A DNA stretch of 34,278 bases from Gammaproteobacteria bacterium (GCA_015484945.1 WFUO01000012.1:1-34278), one strand, 5' to 3'. Positions 1-11,722 are shown, counted from the stretch's first letter. The notes: generated from the letters alone by a model not told the origin. A program made the numbers and translations.

Positions 1-2
1 CC

Positions 3-155
3 AGCCACATGCTTGAATCCAGCGGTGACCTGCGCGCGGTACAGGAACTGCTCGGCCATGCCGACATCAGCACCACCCAGGTCTATACCCATCTGGACTT
101 CCAGCACCTGGCAAGCGTCTATGACGCCGCCCATCCCCGCGCACGCAAGAAGTAA
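3..155 (+). CDS. xerC: Tyrosine recombinase XerC, C-terminal fragment (5' end outside window)
   Basis: Frame 3 reads [50 protein letters not shown]; LLGHxxISTTQxYTHLD is the tyrosine recombinase C-terminal motif. Directly precedes hslV. Confidence 0.85.
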   Translation, partial: SHMLESSGDLRAVQELLGHADISTTQVYTHLDFQHLASVYDAAHPRARKK

Positions 156-241
156 ACGCCGGCCCCTGCCACGATCCATGCACCCCGGGCGGCCATTTGG
201 TGTACAATTCGCAGTCCCGTATATTTATAAAGGTGTGGCCA

Positions 242-793
242 GTGGAACAGTTCAGAGGCACGACGATCGTCTCGGTACGCCGCGACGGCAAGGTTGTCAT
301 CGGCGGCGATGGCCAGGTGACGCTGGGCAATACGGTAATGAAGGGCAACGCGCGCAAGGTGCGGCGTCTGTATCACGACAAGGTCATCGCCGGTTTCGCC
401 GGCGGCACGGCGGACGCCTTCACGCTGTTCGAACGCTTCGAGGCCAAACTGGAGAAATACAGCGGCCACCTGACCCGCGCGGCGGTGGAAATGGCCAAGG
501 ACTGGCGCACCGACCGCATGCTGCGCCGCCTGGAGGCGCTGTTGTGCGTTGCCGACCACACGGCATCGCTGATCATCTCCGGCAACGGTGATGTGATCGA
601 GCCCGAGCAATCGTTGATGGCAATCGGTTCCGGCGGCCCCTATGCCCAGGCGGCGGCCATGGCGCTGCTGGACAACACACAACTCGACGCGCGCAGCATC
701 GTCGAAAAGAGCCTCCAGATTGCCGGCCACATCTGCATCTACACGAACCAGAACCTCACCATCGAGGAACTCGATATCCCCGCCAATGGCTGA
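242..793 (+). CDS. hslV: ATP-dependent protease peptidase subunit HslV
   Basis: GTG start gives [43 protein letters not shown]; typical HslV N-terminus with catalytic Thr. Adjacent to hslU. Confidence 0.95.
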   Translation: MEQFRGTTIVSVRRDGKVVIGGDGQVTLGNTVMKGNARKVRRLYHDKVIAGFAGGTADAFTLFERFEAKLEKYSGHLTRAAVEMAKDWRTDRMLRRLEALLCVADHTASLIISGNGDVIEPEQSLMAIGSGGPYAQAAAMALLDNTQLDARSIVEKSLQIAGHICIYTNQNLTIEELDIPANG

Positions 794-819
794 GTTCCGC
801 TTTCGATCAGGTACCCGAC

Positions 820-2145
820 ATGTCCGAAATGACACCCCGTGAAATCGTACAGGAACTCGACAAGCACATCGTTGGCCAGCACGAGGCCAAGCGCGCGGTG
901 GCCATTGCGCTGCGCAATCGCTGGCGCCGCATGCAGGTGGACGAGGCGCTGCGAAACGAAATCACGCCCAAGAACATACTCATGATCGGCCCCACCGGGG
1001 TGGGCAAGACCGAAATCGCGCGGCGCCTGGCCAGGCTGGCCAATGCGCCATTCATCAAGGTGGAGGCGACCAAGTTCACCGAGGTCGGCTACGTCGGACG
1101 CGATGTAGAATCCATCATCCGCGATCTGATGGACATCGCCATCAAGATGAACCGCGAACGCGAGATGGCCAAGGTGGAGCAGCGCGCGCTGGACGAGGCC
1201 GAGGAACGGGTGCTCGACGCATTGCTGCCGATGCCATCCGGTTTCGACTTCGACGACGAACGCGAAGACAATGATACCCGGCAGAAACTGCGCAAGCGTC
1301 TGCGTGAAGGCGATCTGGACGAGCGTGAGATCGAGATCGAGGTATCAAGCACGCCGATCGGGGTGGAGATCATGGCGCCGCCCGGCATGGAGGACATGTC
1401 CAGCCAGCTGCAGAGCATGTTCCAGAATCTTTCCGGCGGGCGCACCGAGATGCGCAAGATGAAGATACGCGACGCGCTCAAGGTGTTACAGGAGGAAGAG
1501 GCGGCGCGCATGGTCAACGACGAGGAGATCAAGCTCAACGCCATTCGTGATGTGGAGCAAAACAGCATCGTGTTCATCGACGAGATCGACAAGGTGGCGC
1601 AGCGTTCGGAACACGGTGGACCCGATGTTTCGCGCGAGGGCGTGCAGCGTGACCTGTTGCCGCTGGTCGAGGGCTGCACGGTGAGCACCAAGTACGGTAT
1701 GATCAAGACCGACCACATCCTGTTCATCGCCTCGGGCGCCTTTCATCTCTCCAAGCCTTCGGACCTGATCCCCGAGCTGCAGGGCCGGCTGCCGATCAGG
1801 GTCGAGCTCAAGGCGCTGGGCAGCGATGATTTCGTGCGTATTCTCACCGAGCCCGATGCCTCGCTGACTGAACAATACACGGCGCTGATGGCCACTGAAG
1901 GGCTGACACTCTCGTTTGCCGATGACGGTATCCGGCGTATCGCGGAACTGGCCTGGGAGGTCAACGAGCGCACCGAGAATATCGGCGCACGTCGGCTGCA
2001 CACCATCATGGAACGCCTGATGGAGAAGATCTCCTTCGAGGCCAGCGACCGTGGCGGTGAACAGATCGTCATCGATGCCGCCTATGTGGACGACAATCTC
2101 TCGGATCTCGCCATGAACGAGGATCTGAGCCGCTATATCCTGTAA
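820..2145 (+). CDS. hslU: ATP-dependent protease ATPase subunit HslU
   Basis: [37 protein letters not shown]; Walker [17 protein letters not shown]-terminal DLSRYIL. Confidence 0.97.
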   Translation: MSEMTPREIVQELDKHIVGQHEAKRAVAIALRNRWRRMQVDEALRNEITPKNILMIGPTGVGKTEIARRLARLANAPFIKVEATKFTEVGYVGRDVESIIRDLMDIAIKMNREREMAKVEQRALDEAEERVLDALLPMPSGFDFDDEREDNDTRQKLRKRLREGDLDEREIEIEVSSTPIGVEIMAPPGMEDMSSQLQSMFQNLSGGRTEMRKMKIRDALKVLQEEEAARMVNDEEIKLNAIRDVEQNSIVFIDEIDKVAQRSEHGGPDVSREGVQRDLLPLVEGCTVSTKYGMIKTDHILFIASGAFHLSKPSDLIPELQGRLPIRVELKALGSDDFVRILTEPDASLTEQYTALMATEGLTLSFADDGIRRIAELAWEVNERTENIGARRLHTIMERLMEKISFEASDRGGEQIVIDAAYVDDNLSDLAMNEDLSRYIL

Positions 2146-2202
2146 ACGAACACAAAAACGATCGCAAGGCGATCGTCAAACGACTGACACTGGAGAATCA
2201 CC

Positions 2203-2565
2203 ATGAGTTCACCCAAACCCGTTGAAATCAAGCTGCACCAGAAATCACGAACCCTTGAGATCAGCTTCGACGATGGCAAGACCTTCACCATGACCGCTGA
2301 ATACCTGCGCTGCTTCTCGCCCTCTGCCGAGGTGCAGGGACACGGCCCCGGCGAGGAGGTATTGCAGGTGGGCAAGGAGAACGTCAACATCGAGAAGATA
2401 GAACAGGTGGGGCAATATGCGATCGCCCTGCACTTCGACGATGGCCACAACACCGGCATCTACTCGTGGGATACGCTCTACAAGCTGGGCAGCAACATGG
2501 AACAGAACTGGAGCAACTATCTCAAACGTCTGGAAGAAGCCGGACACAAGCGGCAGGCGGACTGA
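2203..2565 (+). CDS. DUF971 (gamma-butyrobetaine hydroxylase-like N-terminal) domain protein
   Basis: 120 aa protein with LRCFSPSAEVQGHGPGEEVLQ..NVNIEKIEQVGQYAIALHFDDGHNTGIYSWDTLY, characteristic of DUF971; conserved position after hslU. Confidence 0.85.
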   Translation: MSSPKPVEIKLHQKSRTLEISFDDGKTFTMTAEYLRCFSPSAEVQGHGPGEEVLQVGKENVNIEKIEQVGQYAIALHFDDGHNTGIYSWDTLYKLGSNMEQNWSNYLKRLEEAGHKRQAD

Positions 2566-2609
2566 TCCACATTCCGCTACAATAATCCGCGTCGAGGGTG
2601 GAACCGGAC

Positions 2610-3368
2610 ATGAACGAAGACAAGCACCAGCAGACCACGCATTTCGGGTTTCAGGAAGTGCCCGTCGAGGAAAAGTCCGGCCGCGTGGCCGAGGTCTTCC
2701 ACTCGGTGGCCAGCAAGTACGACATCATGAACGACCTGATGTCGATGGGCATCCACCGTCTGTGGAAGCGCTTTGCCATTGAACTCAGTGGCGTCCGCCG
2801 CGGACAGCGTGTGCTGGACCTTGCCGGCGGCACCGGCGATCTGGCCACACGCTTCGCCAGCATGGTCGGCGCGGACGGGCTGGTGGTGCTGTCCGACATC
2901 AATTCGTCCATGCTTGCCGAGGGCCGGCGTCGCCTGCTCGACGACGGTCATGCGGGCAATGTGGAATATGTGCTCGCCGACGCACAGAAGCTGCCGTTTC
3001 CCGACAACCATTTCGACTGTATCAGCATCGCCTTCGGCCTGCGCAATGTCACCGACAAGGACGCCGCGCTACGCGAGATGCAACGCGTGCTGAAGCCCGG
3101 TGGCCGCGCCCTGGTGCTGGAGTTCTCCCGCCCGGTGACACCCGGCCTGAAGCCGGTGTATGACTTCTACTCGTTCAAGGTGCTGCCCCTGATGGGCAAG
3201 CTGGTGGCCAACGATGCCGACAGCTACCGCTATCTGGCCGAGTCGATCCGCATGCACCCCGACCAGGCGACCCTGCGTGACATGATGCAGTCTGCCGGTT
3301 TCGTCGAGGTGGACTACCACAACCTCACTGGCGGCATCGTCGCCCTGCATCGCGGCTTCAAGGCCTGA
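2610..3368 (+). CDS. ubiE: Ubiquinone/menaquinone biosynthesis C-methyltransferase UbiE
   Basis: [58 protein letters not shown] motif, [15 protein letters not shown]. Confidence 0.97.
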   Translation: MNEDKHQQTTHFGFQEVPVEEKSGRVAEVFHSVASKYDIMNDLMSMGIHRLWKRFAIELSGVRRGQRVLDLAGGTGDLATRFASMVGADGLVVLSDINSSMLAEGRRRLLDDGHAGNVEYVLADAQKLPFPDNHFDCISIAFGLRNVTDKDAALREMQRVLKPGGRALVLEFSRPVTPGLKPVYDFYSFKVLPLMGKLVANDADSYRYLAESIRMHPDQATLRDMMQSAGFVEVDYHNLTGGIVALHRGFKA

Positions 3369-3380
3369 CGGAGCAACGCA

Positions 3381-4022
3381 ATGGGTTCCGCCGCCTTTTC
3401 ACCTGTCACCCTGGCCATGACCAGCGTGATAGAGACCGCCTTCAATGCGGCGCTGTCACGCGATCCGGGCACACGCCAGCGCATGCAATCGCTGGCCGGC
3501 AAGGTCATCCACCTGCGACTGACGGGTATCGATCGCTCACTGTACATCATCCCCGGGCATCGCTGTCTGGTGCTCTCCACCTGCGAGGCGCAGCCTGACG
3601 TGACCATTACCGGTACACCGCTGGCCTTCATGCGCATGCAGCTTGCGCGCCGGCGCGAGGACAGCCTGTTCGCGGGTGATGTGACCATCGACGGTGATAC
3701 CGCCACCGGGCATGCCTTCCAGAACATACTCGCGCAACTCGATCTGGACTGGGAAGAGCAGCTCTCCCGGCTGACGGGCGACGTGCTTGCTCACCAGGTC
3801 GGCAATCTGGCGCGCGGACTGGGCCGCTGGGGCCGGCATGTGGCAGAGACACTGCTTGAAGATACCGGCGACTGGCTGCAGGAAGAAAGCCGCCTGGTCC
3901 CATGCGCCATTGAAATCGAACATTTCGTGAATGCCGTCGATACCCTGCGCGCCGATACCGCCAGGCTGGAGGCACGCATCCGACGCCTGTGCCGCCGGGC
4001 CGGAGTCGAGTCATGCGCCTGA
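3381..4022 (+). CDS. ubiJ: Ubiquinone biosynthesis accessory factor UbiJ (SCP2 domain)
   Basis: 213 aa SCP2-like protein located between ubiE and ubiB; (LEE)[14 protein letters not shown] motif and C-terminal coiled region. Confidence 0.85.
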   Translation: MGSAAFSPVTLAMTSVIETAFNAALSRDPGTRQRMQSLAGKVIHLRLTGIDRSLYIIPGHRCLVLSTCEAQPDVTITGTPLAFMRMQLARRREDSLFAGDVTIDGDTATGHAFQNILAQLDLDWEEQLSRLTGDVLAHQVGNLARGLGRWGRHVAETLLEDTGDWLQEESRLVPCAIEIEHFVNAVDTLRADTARLEARIRRLCRRAGVESCA

Positions 4023-5662
4023 TCCGTCCGTCGCAGTTTGTGCATCTGCTGCGCATCAACCGTGTCATGGTGCGGCATCGGCTGGATGAAATCATCCTGT
4101 CGATACATTTCATGCGTCCATTCCGTATCCTGTTCGCGTTGCTGCCATGGCGCTGGTTGCGCCGCCGTCATGCCACCTCGCGCGCGGTGCGTATCCGGCG
4201 TACGCTCGAGGATCTGGGCCCGATCTTCGTCAAGTTCGGCCAGATCCTCTCCACCCGCCGCGACCTGCTGCCGGACGACATCGCCGATGAACTGGCACGC
4301 TTGCAGGACCGGGTGGCGCCATTCCCCGGTGACGAGGCGCGCGCCATCATCGAGCGCGCCTATCGCAAGCCGGTGGAGGAATTGTTCGCCGAATTCGACG
4401 CCACGCCGATCGCCTCGGCGTCCATCGCCCAGGTGCATGCCGCGCGTCTGCACAACGGCGACGAGGTCGTGGTCAAGGTCGTGCGGCCAGGCATCATGCC
4501 ACAGATCGAGCGTGACATCGCGCTGCTGTACTATCTTGCCGGGCTGGCCGAACGCTACTGGGCCGACGGCAGGCGCCTGCGTCCGACCGAGGTCGTGGCC
4601 GAATTCGATCGTGTGATTCATGACGAACTGGATCTGATCCGTGAAGCCTCAAACGCCGCGCAACTGCGGCGCAACTTCGAAGGATCGTCTCGCCTGTACG
4701 TTCCACGTGTGTACTGGGACTGGGCACGCCGCGATGTAATGGTCATGGAGCGCATCTACGGCACCCCGATCGGCGATATCGACACGCTCCGCGCCCAGGG
4801 CATCGACATGAAAAGACTGGCCGAGAACGGCGTCGATATATTCTACACCCAGGTGTTTCGTCACAACTTCTTTCACGCCGACATGCATCCAGGCAATATC
4901 TTCGTCTCACCCGAGGGCCGCTACATTGCCGTCGATTTCGGCATCATGGGCACCCTGAGCCCCGAGGACAAACGGTATCTGGCGGAGAACTTCATCGCCT
5001 TCTTCAACCGCGACTACCAGCGTGTCGCCGAGCTGCATGTCGAATCCGGCTGGGTACCGCCGCAGACACGCGTTGACGAGTTCGAATCGGCCATACGCGC
5101 CGTGTGCGAACCCAACTTCAATAAACCGCTCAAGGATATTTCGTTCGGACACGTGCTGCTGCGCCTGTTCCAGACCGCGCGCCGTTTCGACATGGTCGTG
5201 CAGCCGCAGCTGGTGCTGCTGCAAAAGACGCTGCTCAACATCGAAGGACTCGGCCGTCAGCTGTACCCTGACCTGGACCTGTGGCAGACGGCCAAGCCGT
5301 TTCTGGAAGAATGGATGAAGGAACAAACAGGCCCCCGCGCCCTGCTGTCACGCCTGCGCAGGAACCTGCCGGCATGGTCCGAAAAGCTGCCCGAGCTACC
5401 GGGCCTGATGCACGATGTGCTGCAAAAGGCGCGCGACGGCAAGTTGGAGATACATTACCGCAGCGATGAACTCGCCCGTCTGCGTGACGACCTGTGCCAC
5501 CAGCACCGGCGCACGCTACTCGGCATCACCGGCGGCTCGCTGATCATCAGCGCCTCGTTGGCTGCCCTGACAACAGGTACGGCGGGCATCCCGCTGGCCA
5601 CCTGGCTGCTCGGCGTTCCCGGCCTGGGCTGTCTGATCGCCGCACTGCGTCCGCAGCAGTAG
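4013..5662 (+). CDS. ubiB: Ubiquinone biosynthesis protein UbiB (ABC1/ADCK kinase-like)
   Basis: [70 protein letters not shown]; overlaps ubiJ end by 10 nt. Confidence 0.96.
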   Translation: MRLIRPSQFVHLLRINRVMVRHRLDEIILSIHFMRPFRILFALLPWRWLRRRHATSRAVRIRRTLEDLGPIFVKFGQILSTRRDLLPDDIADELARLQDRVAPFPGDEARAIIERAYRKPVEELFAEFDATPIASASIAQVHAARLHNGDEVVVKVVRPGIMPQIERDIALLYYLAGLAERYWADGRRLRPTEVVAEFDRVIHDELDLIREASNAAQLRRNFEGSSRLYVPRVYWDWARRDVMVMERIYGTPIGDIDTLRAQGIDMKRLAENGVDIFYTQVFRHNFFHADMHPGNIFVSPEGRYIAVDFGIMGTLSPEDKRYLAENFIAFFNRDYQRVAELHVESGWVPPQTRVDEFESAIRAVCEPNFNKPLKDISFGHVLLRLFQTARRFDMVVQPQLVLLQKTLLNIEGLGRQLYPDLDLWQTAKPFLEEWMKEQTGPRALLSRLRRNLPAWSEKLPELPGLMHDVLQKARDGKLEIHYRSDELARLRDDLCHQHRRTLLGITGGSLIISASLAALTTGTAGIPLATWLLGVPGLGCLIAALRPQQ

Positions 5663-5720
5663 CACACATCAACTGCGCAACATCACCGGGTCCAAGGGGC
5701 ACACGGATGCAGATCGCTAG

Positions 5721-5974
5721 CCCGGATATTGCATCAGCATCCCGAGAGCCGGCGGAATTCGCAGCCGCTGTGGTGCCGGTTTGGAATGAAATCCATAGCC
5801 TTCGCTATGGATTGAATGAAAACCCGGCCACAGCGAGCGAGAAACCGCCGGAATCGGGATAGAACCGCACGGTGAACAAATGGTTACCGGTGACAATCTG
5901 CAGTCTTTAGCCATTTTTTACGCTGTTTCGGTCGGTTATGTCCTCAGTACGGTTCGGCTGGTGCAATATTCGGG
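5721..5974 (+). mobile_element. MITE-like non-coding element, copy 1
   Basis: Terminal inverted repeats CCCGGATATTGCATCAGC and reverse complement of GCTGGTGCAATATTCGGG (16/18 match); flanked on both sides by CTAG (5717-5720, 5975-5978); internal core shared with the inverted copy at 29589-29805. Lies between the convergent ends of ubiB and a DJ-1 gene. Confidence 0.75.
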
Positions 5975-6004
5975 CTAGGTACGGCAAGCCATCACCCGAA
6001 ACGA

Positions 6005-6556
6005 TCAGCCACGCAGCAACCCGGCTTCGACCTCATCGCGCTTGCCTCTGCCCGCGAGCAGTTCGATCAGTGTCAGCGCAAAGTCCATCGCGGTGCCCGG
6101 CCCGCGCGAGGTGACGACCTTGCCGTCCGTAACCACCGGCTGGTCACAATACTGCATGCCGGGCACATCCATGACATCCAGGGTGCCGGGATAGCTGGTC
6201 GCCTTGCGCCCTTCCAGCACACCGGCACTGGCCAGCACCCGGGGTGCGGCACAGATCGCGGCGGTGTAACGGCCTTCACCTGCCATCTTCATGACCAGAT
6301 CAATGATCCGCGGATCCTGGTTCAGGTAGTCTGCGCCGGGCAGGCCACCGGGTAATACGACCATGTCGTAGTCCTTCGACAGCGCCGCATCCAGATCGGT
6401 ATCGGGCACCAGCACCACGCCACGCGAGGCGGTCACCGGGCCGGGCTGCAACCCGGCCGTGGTCACCTCGATGCCGGCCCGGCGCAGCAGGTCGATGATG
6501 GTTACGGCTTCGAGCTCCTCACATGACTGGGCGAGGGGAACGAGAACACTGGGCAT
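6005..6556 (-). CDS. DJ-1/PfpI (YajL/ThiJ-like) family protein
   Basis: MPSVLVPLAQSCEELEAVTIIDLLRRAGIEVTTAGL, VLPGGLPGADYL, AAICAAPRVLASAGVL nucleophile-elbow Cys, DGKVVTSRGPGTAMDFAL. Confidence 0.92.
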   Translation of the reverse strand: MPSVLVPLAQSCEELEAVTIIDLLRRAGIEVTTAGLQPGPVTASRGVVLVPDTDLDAALSKDYDMVVLPGGLPGADYLNQDPRIIDLVMKMAGEGRYTAAICAAPRVLASAGVLEGRKATSYPGTLDVMDVPGMQYCDQPVVTDGKVVTSRGPGTAMDFALTLIELLAGRGKRDEVEAGLLRG

Positions 6557-6640
6557 GACGGTTTCCTCCTCTAATGTTACGGCTATCACACCAACAGCCT
6601 GTTCAGGAATATGCGCTTTTTACCCGTCATGGACGGCGTG

Positions 6641-7423
6641 TCAATGCGTTGCGCTGGCTGTCCGCTTTGGCTGCCCGGTGGGTGTGGTCAGTTGCAATAC
6701 ATACCGCAGGTTGACCAGACGCACCCCTTCGCGTTGCAGCTGCGGCAGGCGCCGCTCGAGCATCGCCAGGGTGACGGGATAGGGATGGCCGATGGCCACG
6801 GCATGCCCCTTTCTGCGCGCCAGCCTCAGCAGGCGTTCGAACTGCGCCTCGACCGCGGCGGGTGACGGGTCATGATCCAGAAACACATCGCGGCGGATAC
6901 CCGGCACGCCCGTTTCATGCGCGATCTGCAACGCCACGGTCTTGTCGGTGGTGCGGCTGTCAACGAAGAACAGCCCGCCATGCTGGCGCAGTGCGCGCAT
7001 CAACCACAGCATGTGTCCCGGATGCCGGGTCAGCAGGCTGCCCATATGGTTGTTGACCCCCTGGACATACGGCACCGCGCGCAGGTCGGCCTTTAACTGC
7101 CGCCTGAAGGCCTGTTCGGTCATGTGCAGGGTCAGCCCGCCCCGGTCGAGCCGTCCAAAGGCCACCGACTGCATCGGCAGATGCAGCAGGACTTCCTTGC
7201 CGCGCCGATGGGCCGCAAGCGCCAGCGCGCGGGTGTGGGCCGCGCGTGGCAGAAACGCGCACGCCACCGGCCCGCGCAGGCGCAGCACCCGCTGGCCGTG
7301 ATCGAGACGCTTGCCGAGATCATCGATGATGATGGCGATGACCGGCATCCGGGCCTGGACCGGAAACAACGGCAAGACAGCCGCGATCAGGATCAGCCAC
7401 AGCCTCGTCAGCACCGTCGGCAC
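6641..7423 (-). CDS. Divergent polysaccharide deacetylase family protein
   Basis: ARMPVIAIIIDDLGKRLDHGQRVLRLRGPVACAFLPRAAHT, VNNHMGSLLT, FFVDSRTTDKT, AIGHPYPVTLAMLE; follows ctp and envC. Confidence 0.9.
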   Translation of the reverse strand: MPTVLTRLWLILIAAVLPLFPVQARMPVIAIIIDDLGKRLDHGQRVLRLRGPVACAFLPRAAHTRALALAAHRRGKEVLLHLPMQSVAFGRLDRGGLTLHMTEQAFRRQLKADLRAVPYVQGVNNHMGSLLTRHPGHMLWLMRALRQHGGLFFVDSRTTDKTVALQIAHETGVPGIRRDVFLDHDPSPAAVEAQFERLLRLARRKGHAVAIGHPYPVTLAMLERRLPQLQREGVRLVNLRYVLQLTTPTGQPKRTASATH

Positions 7424-7424
7424 A

Positions 7425-8759
7425 TCAGCGCAGCTTGCGCGCGATATCCAGCCCCTTGAGCAGGTTGAGGGCCTCGAACAACTGGTAGTCGGTCTTGATC
7501 AGGTCCTTGCGCTTCCCGGTATTGGGCTTCTTCACAGCCTTTTTCGTGTCACTCCCGTGCTTCTTGCGATTGCCATTGCTCAGGTGGTGCTTGAGATCGC
7601 GCTCACGCAACATGCGAATGCGGCGTTTCCTGGCCTCGGTGACCTTGAGCGGCTTGACGACGATGTCGGGCACGATGCCCTCGGCCTGGATGGAACGCTT
7701 GTTGGGCGTGTAATAGCGCGCCGTTGTCAGTTTCACGGCACCACCGCCGCGCGCCGGCATGATGGTCTGTACCGAACCCTTGCCGAAGGTCTTGGTGCCC
7801 ATGATGATGGCCCGCTTGTGATCCTGCAGCGCTCCGGCGACGATCTCCGACGCAGAGGCTGATCCGCCGTTGACCAATACGACGATCGGCGCGCCATCGA
7901 CCACGTCACCCCGGGTAGCAGTGAAACGCATGCGCGAGTCAGCCACGCGCCCCTTCGTGAACACGATCAGGCCCTTGTCGAGAAAGGCATCGGATACCGA
8001 TACCGCGGCCCCCAGTACGCCACCCGGATTGTTGCGCAGGTCGAGCACCAGGCCTCGCAGTGGACCGCCATTGCGCTGCTTGAGCCGTTCCACTGCCTCG
8101 ACCAGGTTCTTGCCGGTGCGTTGCTGGAAGGTGGTAATGCGCACGTAACCAAACCCCTTTTCGAGCAGACGGCTCTTGACGCTCTTGACCTTGATGATGG
8201 CGCGTACGATGGTGATCTTGAGGGGTTTATCGACGCCTTCGCGCAGAATCGTCAGCACGATCTTGGTACCCGGTTTGCCGCGCATGATCTTGACCGCTTC
8301 AGACAGGCTCAGACCCTTGACCGGGGTCTTGTCGAGCCGGATGATGAGATCGCCCGGCTTGATCCCGGCGCGCTGGGCCGGGGTATCGTCAATCGGCGCC
8401 ACGACCTTGACATAGCCGTTCTCCATACCGACCTCGATTCCCAGACCACCGAACTCGCCCGTGGTGCCGATGCGCAGATCCTTGAATTCATCGGGCGAGA
8501 GATAGGCCGAATGCGGATCCAGCCCGGACAGCATGCCGCGGATGGCGTTTTCGATCAGCTTCTTGTCATCGACCTGCTCGACGTAATCGTTCTTGATACG
8601 CGCATAGACATCGGTGAACGCGCGGATGTACTGGATCGGAATCTGCCCGCCGATGGCCTTGTCACCCCGCTTGGCCAGCGCGTTGCCGGTCAGTGTGGCC
8701 GCGGCGCCCAGCACGATGCCGAGCAACAGAACAGCTGTGATACGAAATCTGGATTGCAT
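7425..8759 (-). CDS. S41 family C-terminal processing peptidase with PDZ domain
   Basis: PDZ GLGIEVGMENGYVKVVAPIDDTPAQRAGIKPGDLIIRLD; catalytic GGSASASEIVAGALQDHKRAIIMGTKTFGKGSVQ; N-terminal membrane anchor. Confidence 0.95.
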   Translation of the reverse strand: MQSRFRITAVLLLGIVLGAAATLTGNALAKRGDKAIGGQIPIQYIRAFTDVYARIKNDYVEQVDDKKLIENAIRGMLSGLDPHSAYLSPDEFKDLRIGTTGEFGGLGIEVGMENGYVKVVAPIDDTPAQRAGIKPGDLIIRLDKTPVKGLSLSEAVKIMRGKPGTKIVLTILREGVDKPLKITIVRAIIKVKSVKSRLLEKGFGYVRITTFQQRTGKNLVEAVERLKQRNGGPLRGLVLDLRNNPGGVLGAAVSVSDAFLDKGLIVFTKGRVADSRMRFTATRGDVVDGAPIVVLVNGGSASASEIVAGALQDHKRAIIMGTKTFGKGSVQTIMPARGGGAVKLTTARYYTPNKRSIQAEGIVPDIVVKPLKVTEARKRRIRMLRERDLKHHLSNGNRKKHGSDTKKAVKKPNTGKRKDLIKTDYQLFEALNLLKGLDIARKLR

Positions 8760-8896
8760 GCAGTTTCTCCTGCCGGCATCCGGCCGACATACGGTATTCA
8801 ATTCAAATCTGGTCCCGAACGTTCAACATAGCACAGAACCCGCTGTGCGTGAATGACAAAATGTTACTAATCATGGGCTTGGCACCCTGACTCCTT

Positions 8897-10090
8897 TCAG
8901 CGACGCACCACCCTGCCAGTTGAACGCCGCAGCCAGCGTTTCGGGTCCACCGGCTTGCCCTGGTGGCGAATCTCGAAGTACAGGCCACTGTAGCGCTGTC
9001 CGCCGCTGTCGCCGGCGCTGGCGATGACATCGCCGGCATCGACCCATTCTCCAACTTCCTTGAGCAGCGACTGGTTGTGCCCGTACAGGCTCATATAGCC
9101 GTTGCCGTGATCGATGATCAGCAGGTTGCCGTAACCGCGCAACCAGTCGGCGAACGCCACGCGTCCATGCGAGATGGCGCGCACCTCGCGCCCGCGCGGC
9201 GTGCGGATGACGATGCCCCTCCATTTCAGGTTGCCGATTCGCCGCCTGGTGCCGAATCGCACCACCACGCGCCCGTTCACGGGCCACGGCAACAGGCCCC
9301 TGAGGCTGGCGAATGGCCGGTGCTGACCGTCCCCGGACGGGATGTCGTCGAGCGTCTGGCGGATGGCCTGCAACACGCGCTGCAATTCGCGTTCCGCGCG
9401 CCGCAGCGTGCGCAGACGTTGCCCCTTGCTGCGGATGTCGCGTGCCAGGCGACGCAACATGGCGCGCCGCTGACGACGGCCAGCCTGCAACGCATGCCGC
9501 TCGTCGCGCTGGCGTCGATACAGGCCGTCCAGTGCCCGGCGCTGCTGTTGGATCTGCGCCGTAACCCGGCGCAACTCGTCGAGCTTGCGATCGATCAGCG
9601 TGATACGCCGGCTGCGGTCGCGTATCAGATAATCGTAATAAACGAGAATGCGCTGAATGCGCGCCGGGTCGCCCTGGTTGAGCAGGATCTTAAGCTGTTC
9701 CTGGCGCCCCATCGCATAGCTGGCGCGGATCTGACCGCCCAGCACCTCCCGCTGCACGGCAAGCTCGCGCCGCAGCCGACGCTGCCGCTGGCGCAGACTG
9801 GCCAGCCGGCGCTGTGACCGGGCGATCATCTTGCGCAACTGGCGCAGACGCCGGTCGATGCGGCCGATGCGGCGTTCGATATCGCGCAGGCCATTGCGGG
9901 TCCGCTCGCGCTCGGCCCGCGCCCGCGCGAGCGCCTGCTGCAGGGCGTGAATGCGCGCCTGGACACGACGCAATTCAGCGGCGCGGCGCGCGCTGTCTTC
10001 GGCCTCGCCGGCGGAAAGGATGGGTGGCGCGAGGGCCACCAGGCACAGAACAAACGCGAACAGGCGTCTGCCGGTGCCCGTGCGTATCAC
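8897..10090 (-). CDS. envC: Murein hydrolase activator EnvC (coiled coil plus degenerate LytM/M23 domain)
   Basis: N-terminal signal sequence, long coiled coil, C-terminal [61 protein letters not shown]; the HxH metal motif is replaced by GLYFEIR as in EnvC-type activators. Confidence 0.92.
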   Translation of the reverse strand: MIRTGTGRRLFAFVLCLVALAPPILSAGEAEDSARRAAELRRVQARIHALQQALARARAERERTRNGLRDIERRIGRIDRRLRQLRKMIARSQRRLASLRQRQRRLRRELAVQREVLGGQIRASYAMGRQEQLKILLNQGDPARIQRILVYYDYLIRDRSRRITLIDRKLDELRRVTAQIQQQRRALDGLYRRQRDERHALQAGRRQRRAMLRRLARDIRSKGQRLRTLRRAERELQRVLQAIRQTLDDIPSGDGQHRPFASLRGLLPWPVNGRVVVRFGTRRRIGNLKWRGIVIRTPRGREVRAISHGRVAFADWLRGYGNLLIIDHGNGYMSLYGHNQSLLKEVGEWVDAGDVIASAGDSGGQRYSGLYFEIRHQGKPVDPKRWLRRSTGRVVRR

Positions 10091-11637
10091 GACTCGTCCA
10101 ACTCCACCAGCGACGAGCCGGTCATTTCCGTGGGCTTGTCCATGCCCATAAGATAGATCATGCTCGGTACCACGTCACTGAGCGCGCCATTCGGCAACAT
10201 CCTGGCCGGCCGGCCAACATAGATCAGCGGGACAGGGTCGGTGGTATGTGCGGTGTGCGCCTGGCCGGTCCTTTCATCACGCATCTTCTCGGCATTGCCA
10301 TGATCGGCGGTGATCAGCATCTCGCCGCCAACCTTTTTCAGCGCTTCGTCGATACGTCCGAGACAGATGTCGAGGGCCTCGATGGCCTTGACCGCGGCTT
10401 CGAAATTGCCGGTATGGCCGACCATGTCGGGGTTGGCGTAGTTGCAGATGATCACATCGAACTGTCCGCTCTCGATGGCCTCGACCAGCTTGTCGGTCAG
10501 CATCGGCGCATTCATCTCCGGCTGCATGTCGTAGGTCGTCACCTTCGGTGACGGCACCAGTATCCGCTCTTCGTCGGGAAAGGGTTCTTCACGCCCGCCA
10601 TTGAAGAAAAAGGTCACATGCGCATATTTTTCCGTCTCCGCGATCCGCAACTGACGCAGGCCATGATTGGCGAGATATTCACCAAACACGTTGACCATGC
10701 GTTCCGGCGGAAACGCGACAGGCACATCGAAATCCGAGGAGTATTCGGTCAGGCTGACGAAACGCCCGAGCACCGGTGCCACGCCACGGTCGAAGCAGTC
10801 GAAGTCCGGCTCGATGAACGGCCGCGTGATCTGGCGCGCGCGGTCGGATCGGTAGTTCATGAAGATCACCACGTCGCCATCGTGGATGGAAACCGTCTCG
10901 CCGTTGCTGTCGCGCACCGCCGTGGCCTGTACGAATTCGTCGGTCTCGCCGCGTCCGTAGGCCTTTTCCAGTCCTTCCAGCGCACTGTCCACGATCACAT
11001 CGGCCTGGCCGTGCGCAATCAGGTCGTAGGCGGCCTTGATGCGCGGCCAGCGGTGATCGCGGTCCATGGCGTAGTAACGCCCGATGACGGAGGCGAAACG
11101 GCCGCCGCCGTATTCACGAAACTTCTCTTCCATGCTGGTGATGGATTCGCGCGCACTCTTGGGTGGCGTGTCACGGCCGTCGAGGAAGGCATGCAGATAG
11201 ACATCCTGCGCACCGCGTTCGACCGCCAGCTTGACCATCGCATGGATGTGTTCCTCGTGGCTGTGCACACCGCCGGGCGACAGCAGACCAAGAACGTGAA
11301 CGGCGCGACCGTTGTCGATGGCCAGATCCACGGCATCGGTCAGAGTCTGGTTGGTGAAGAACGATCCGGTGCGGATGGCGCGGCTCACGCGCGTGAACTC
11401 CTGGTAAACGACCCGGCCTGACCCCAGGTTCAGGTGCCCGACCTCGGAATTGCCCATCTGTTCGGCCGGCAGGCCGACTGCCGCGCCCGAGGTGCGGATC
11501 AGCGTATGCGGATACGCCGACCACAAGCGGTCCCAGACCGGCTTGTTGGCCGCATGAATGGCGTTGTATTCGGTCTTTTCGCTATAGCCCCAGCCATCGA
11601 GGATGACCAGCAGCATCGGTTTGGGTCTGCCTGACAT
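10087..11637 (-). CDS. gpmI: 2,3-bisphosphoglycerate-independent phosphoglycerate mutase
   Basis: [66 protein letters not shown] overlap with envC. Confidence 0.97.
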   Translation of the reverse strand: MSGRPKPMLLVILDGWGYSEKTEYNAIHAANKPVWDRLWSAYPHTLIRTSGAAVGLPAEQMGNSEVGHLNLGSGRVVYQEFTRVSRAIRTGSFFTNQTLTDAVDLAIDNGRAVHVLGLLSPGGVHSHEEHIHAMVKLAVERGAQDVYLHAFLDGRDTPPKSARESITSMEEKFREYGGGRFASVIGRYYAMDRDHRWPRIKAAYDLIAHGQADVIVDSALEGLEKAYGRGETDEFVQATAVRDSNGETVSIHDGDVVIFMNYRSDRARQITRPFIEPDFDCFDRGVAPVLGRFVSLTEYSSDFDVPVAFPPERMVNVFGEYLANHGLRQLRIAETEKYAHVTFFFNGGREEPFPDEERILVPSPKVTTYDMQPEMNAPMLTDKLVEAIESGQFDVIICNYANPDMVGHTGNFEAAVKAIEALDICLGRIDEALKKVGGEMLITADHGNAEKMRDERTGQAHTAHTTDPVPLIYVGRPARMLPNGALSDVVPSMIYLMGMDKPTEMTGSSLVELDES

Positions 11638-11722
11638 CAATCTGTTTTCCTTGCTTGTCTCGTCTGCGAGCAGGCGCGCGCAACATGCCCGGGCCACGAC
11701 GACGGGACCGGACACGCAATAT

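Noticed and set aside
119-835. 238-aa minus-strand ORF
   Set aside because: Antisense to hslV, which has clear family motifs.
5784-5816. Hairpin AATCCATAGC-CTTC-GCTATGGATT as a ubiB terminator
   Set aside because: AT-rich stem without a following T-run; part of the MITE-like element and absent from copy 2.
5717-5914. 65-aa minus-strand ORF and 5494-5862 plus-strand ORF tail in the MITE copy 1 region
   Set aside because: Translations of the repeat itself (similar to the ORF at 29722-29976 in copy 2); more likely spurious than encoded proteins.
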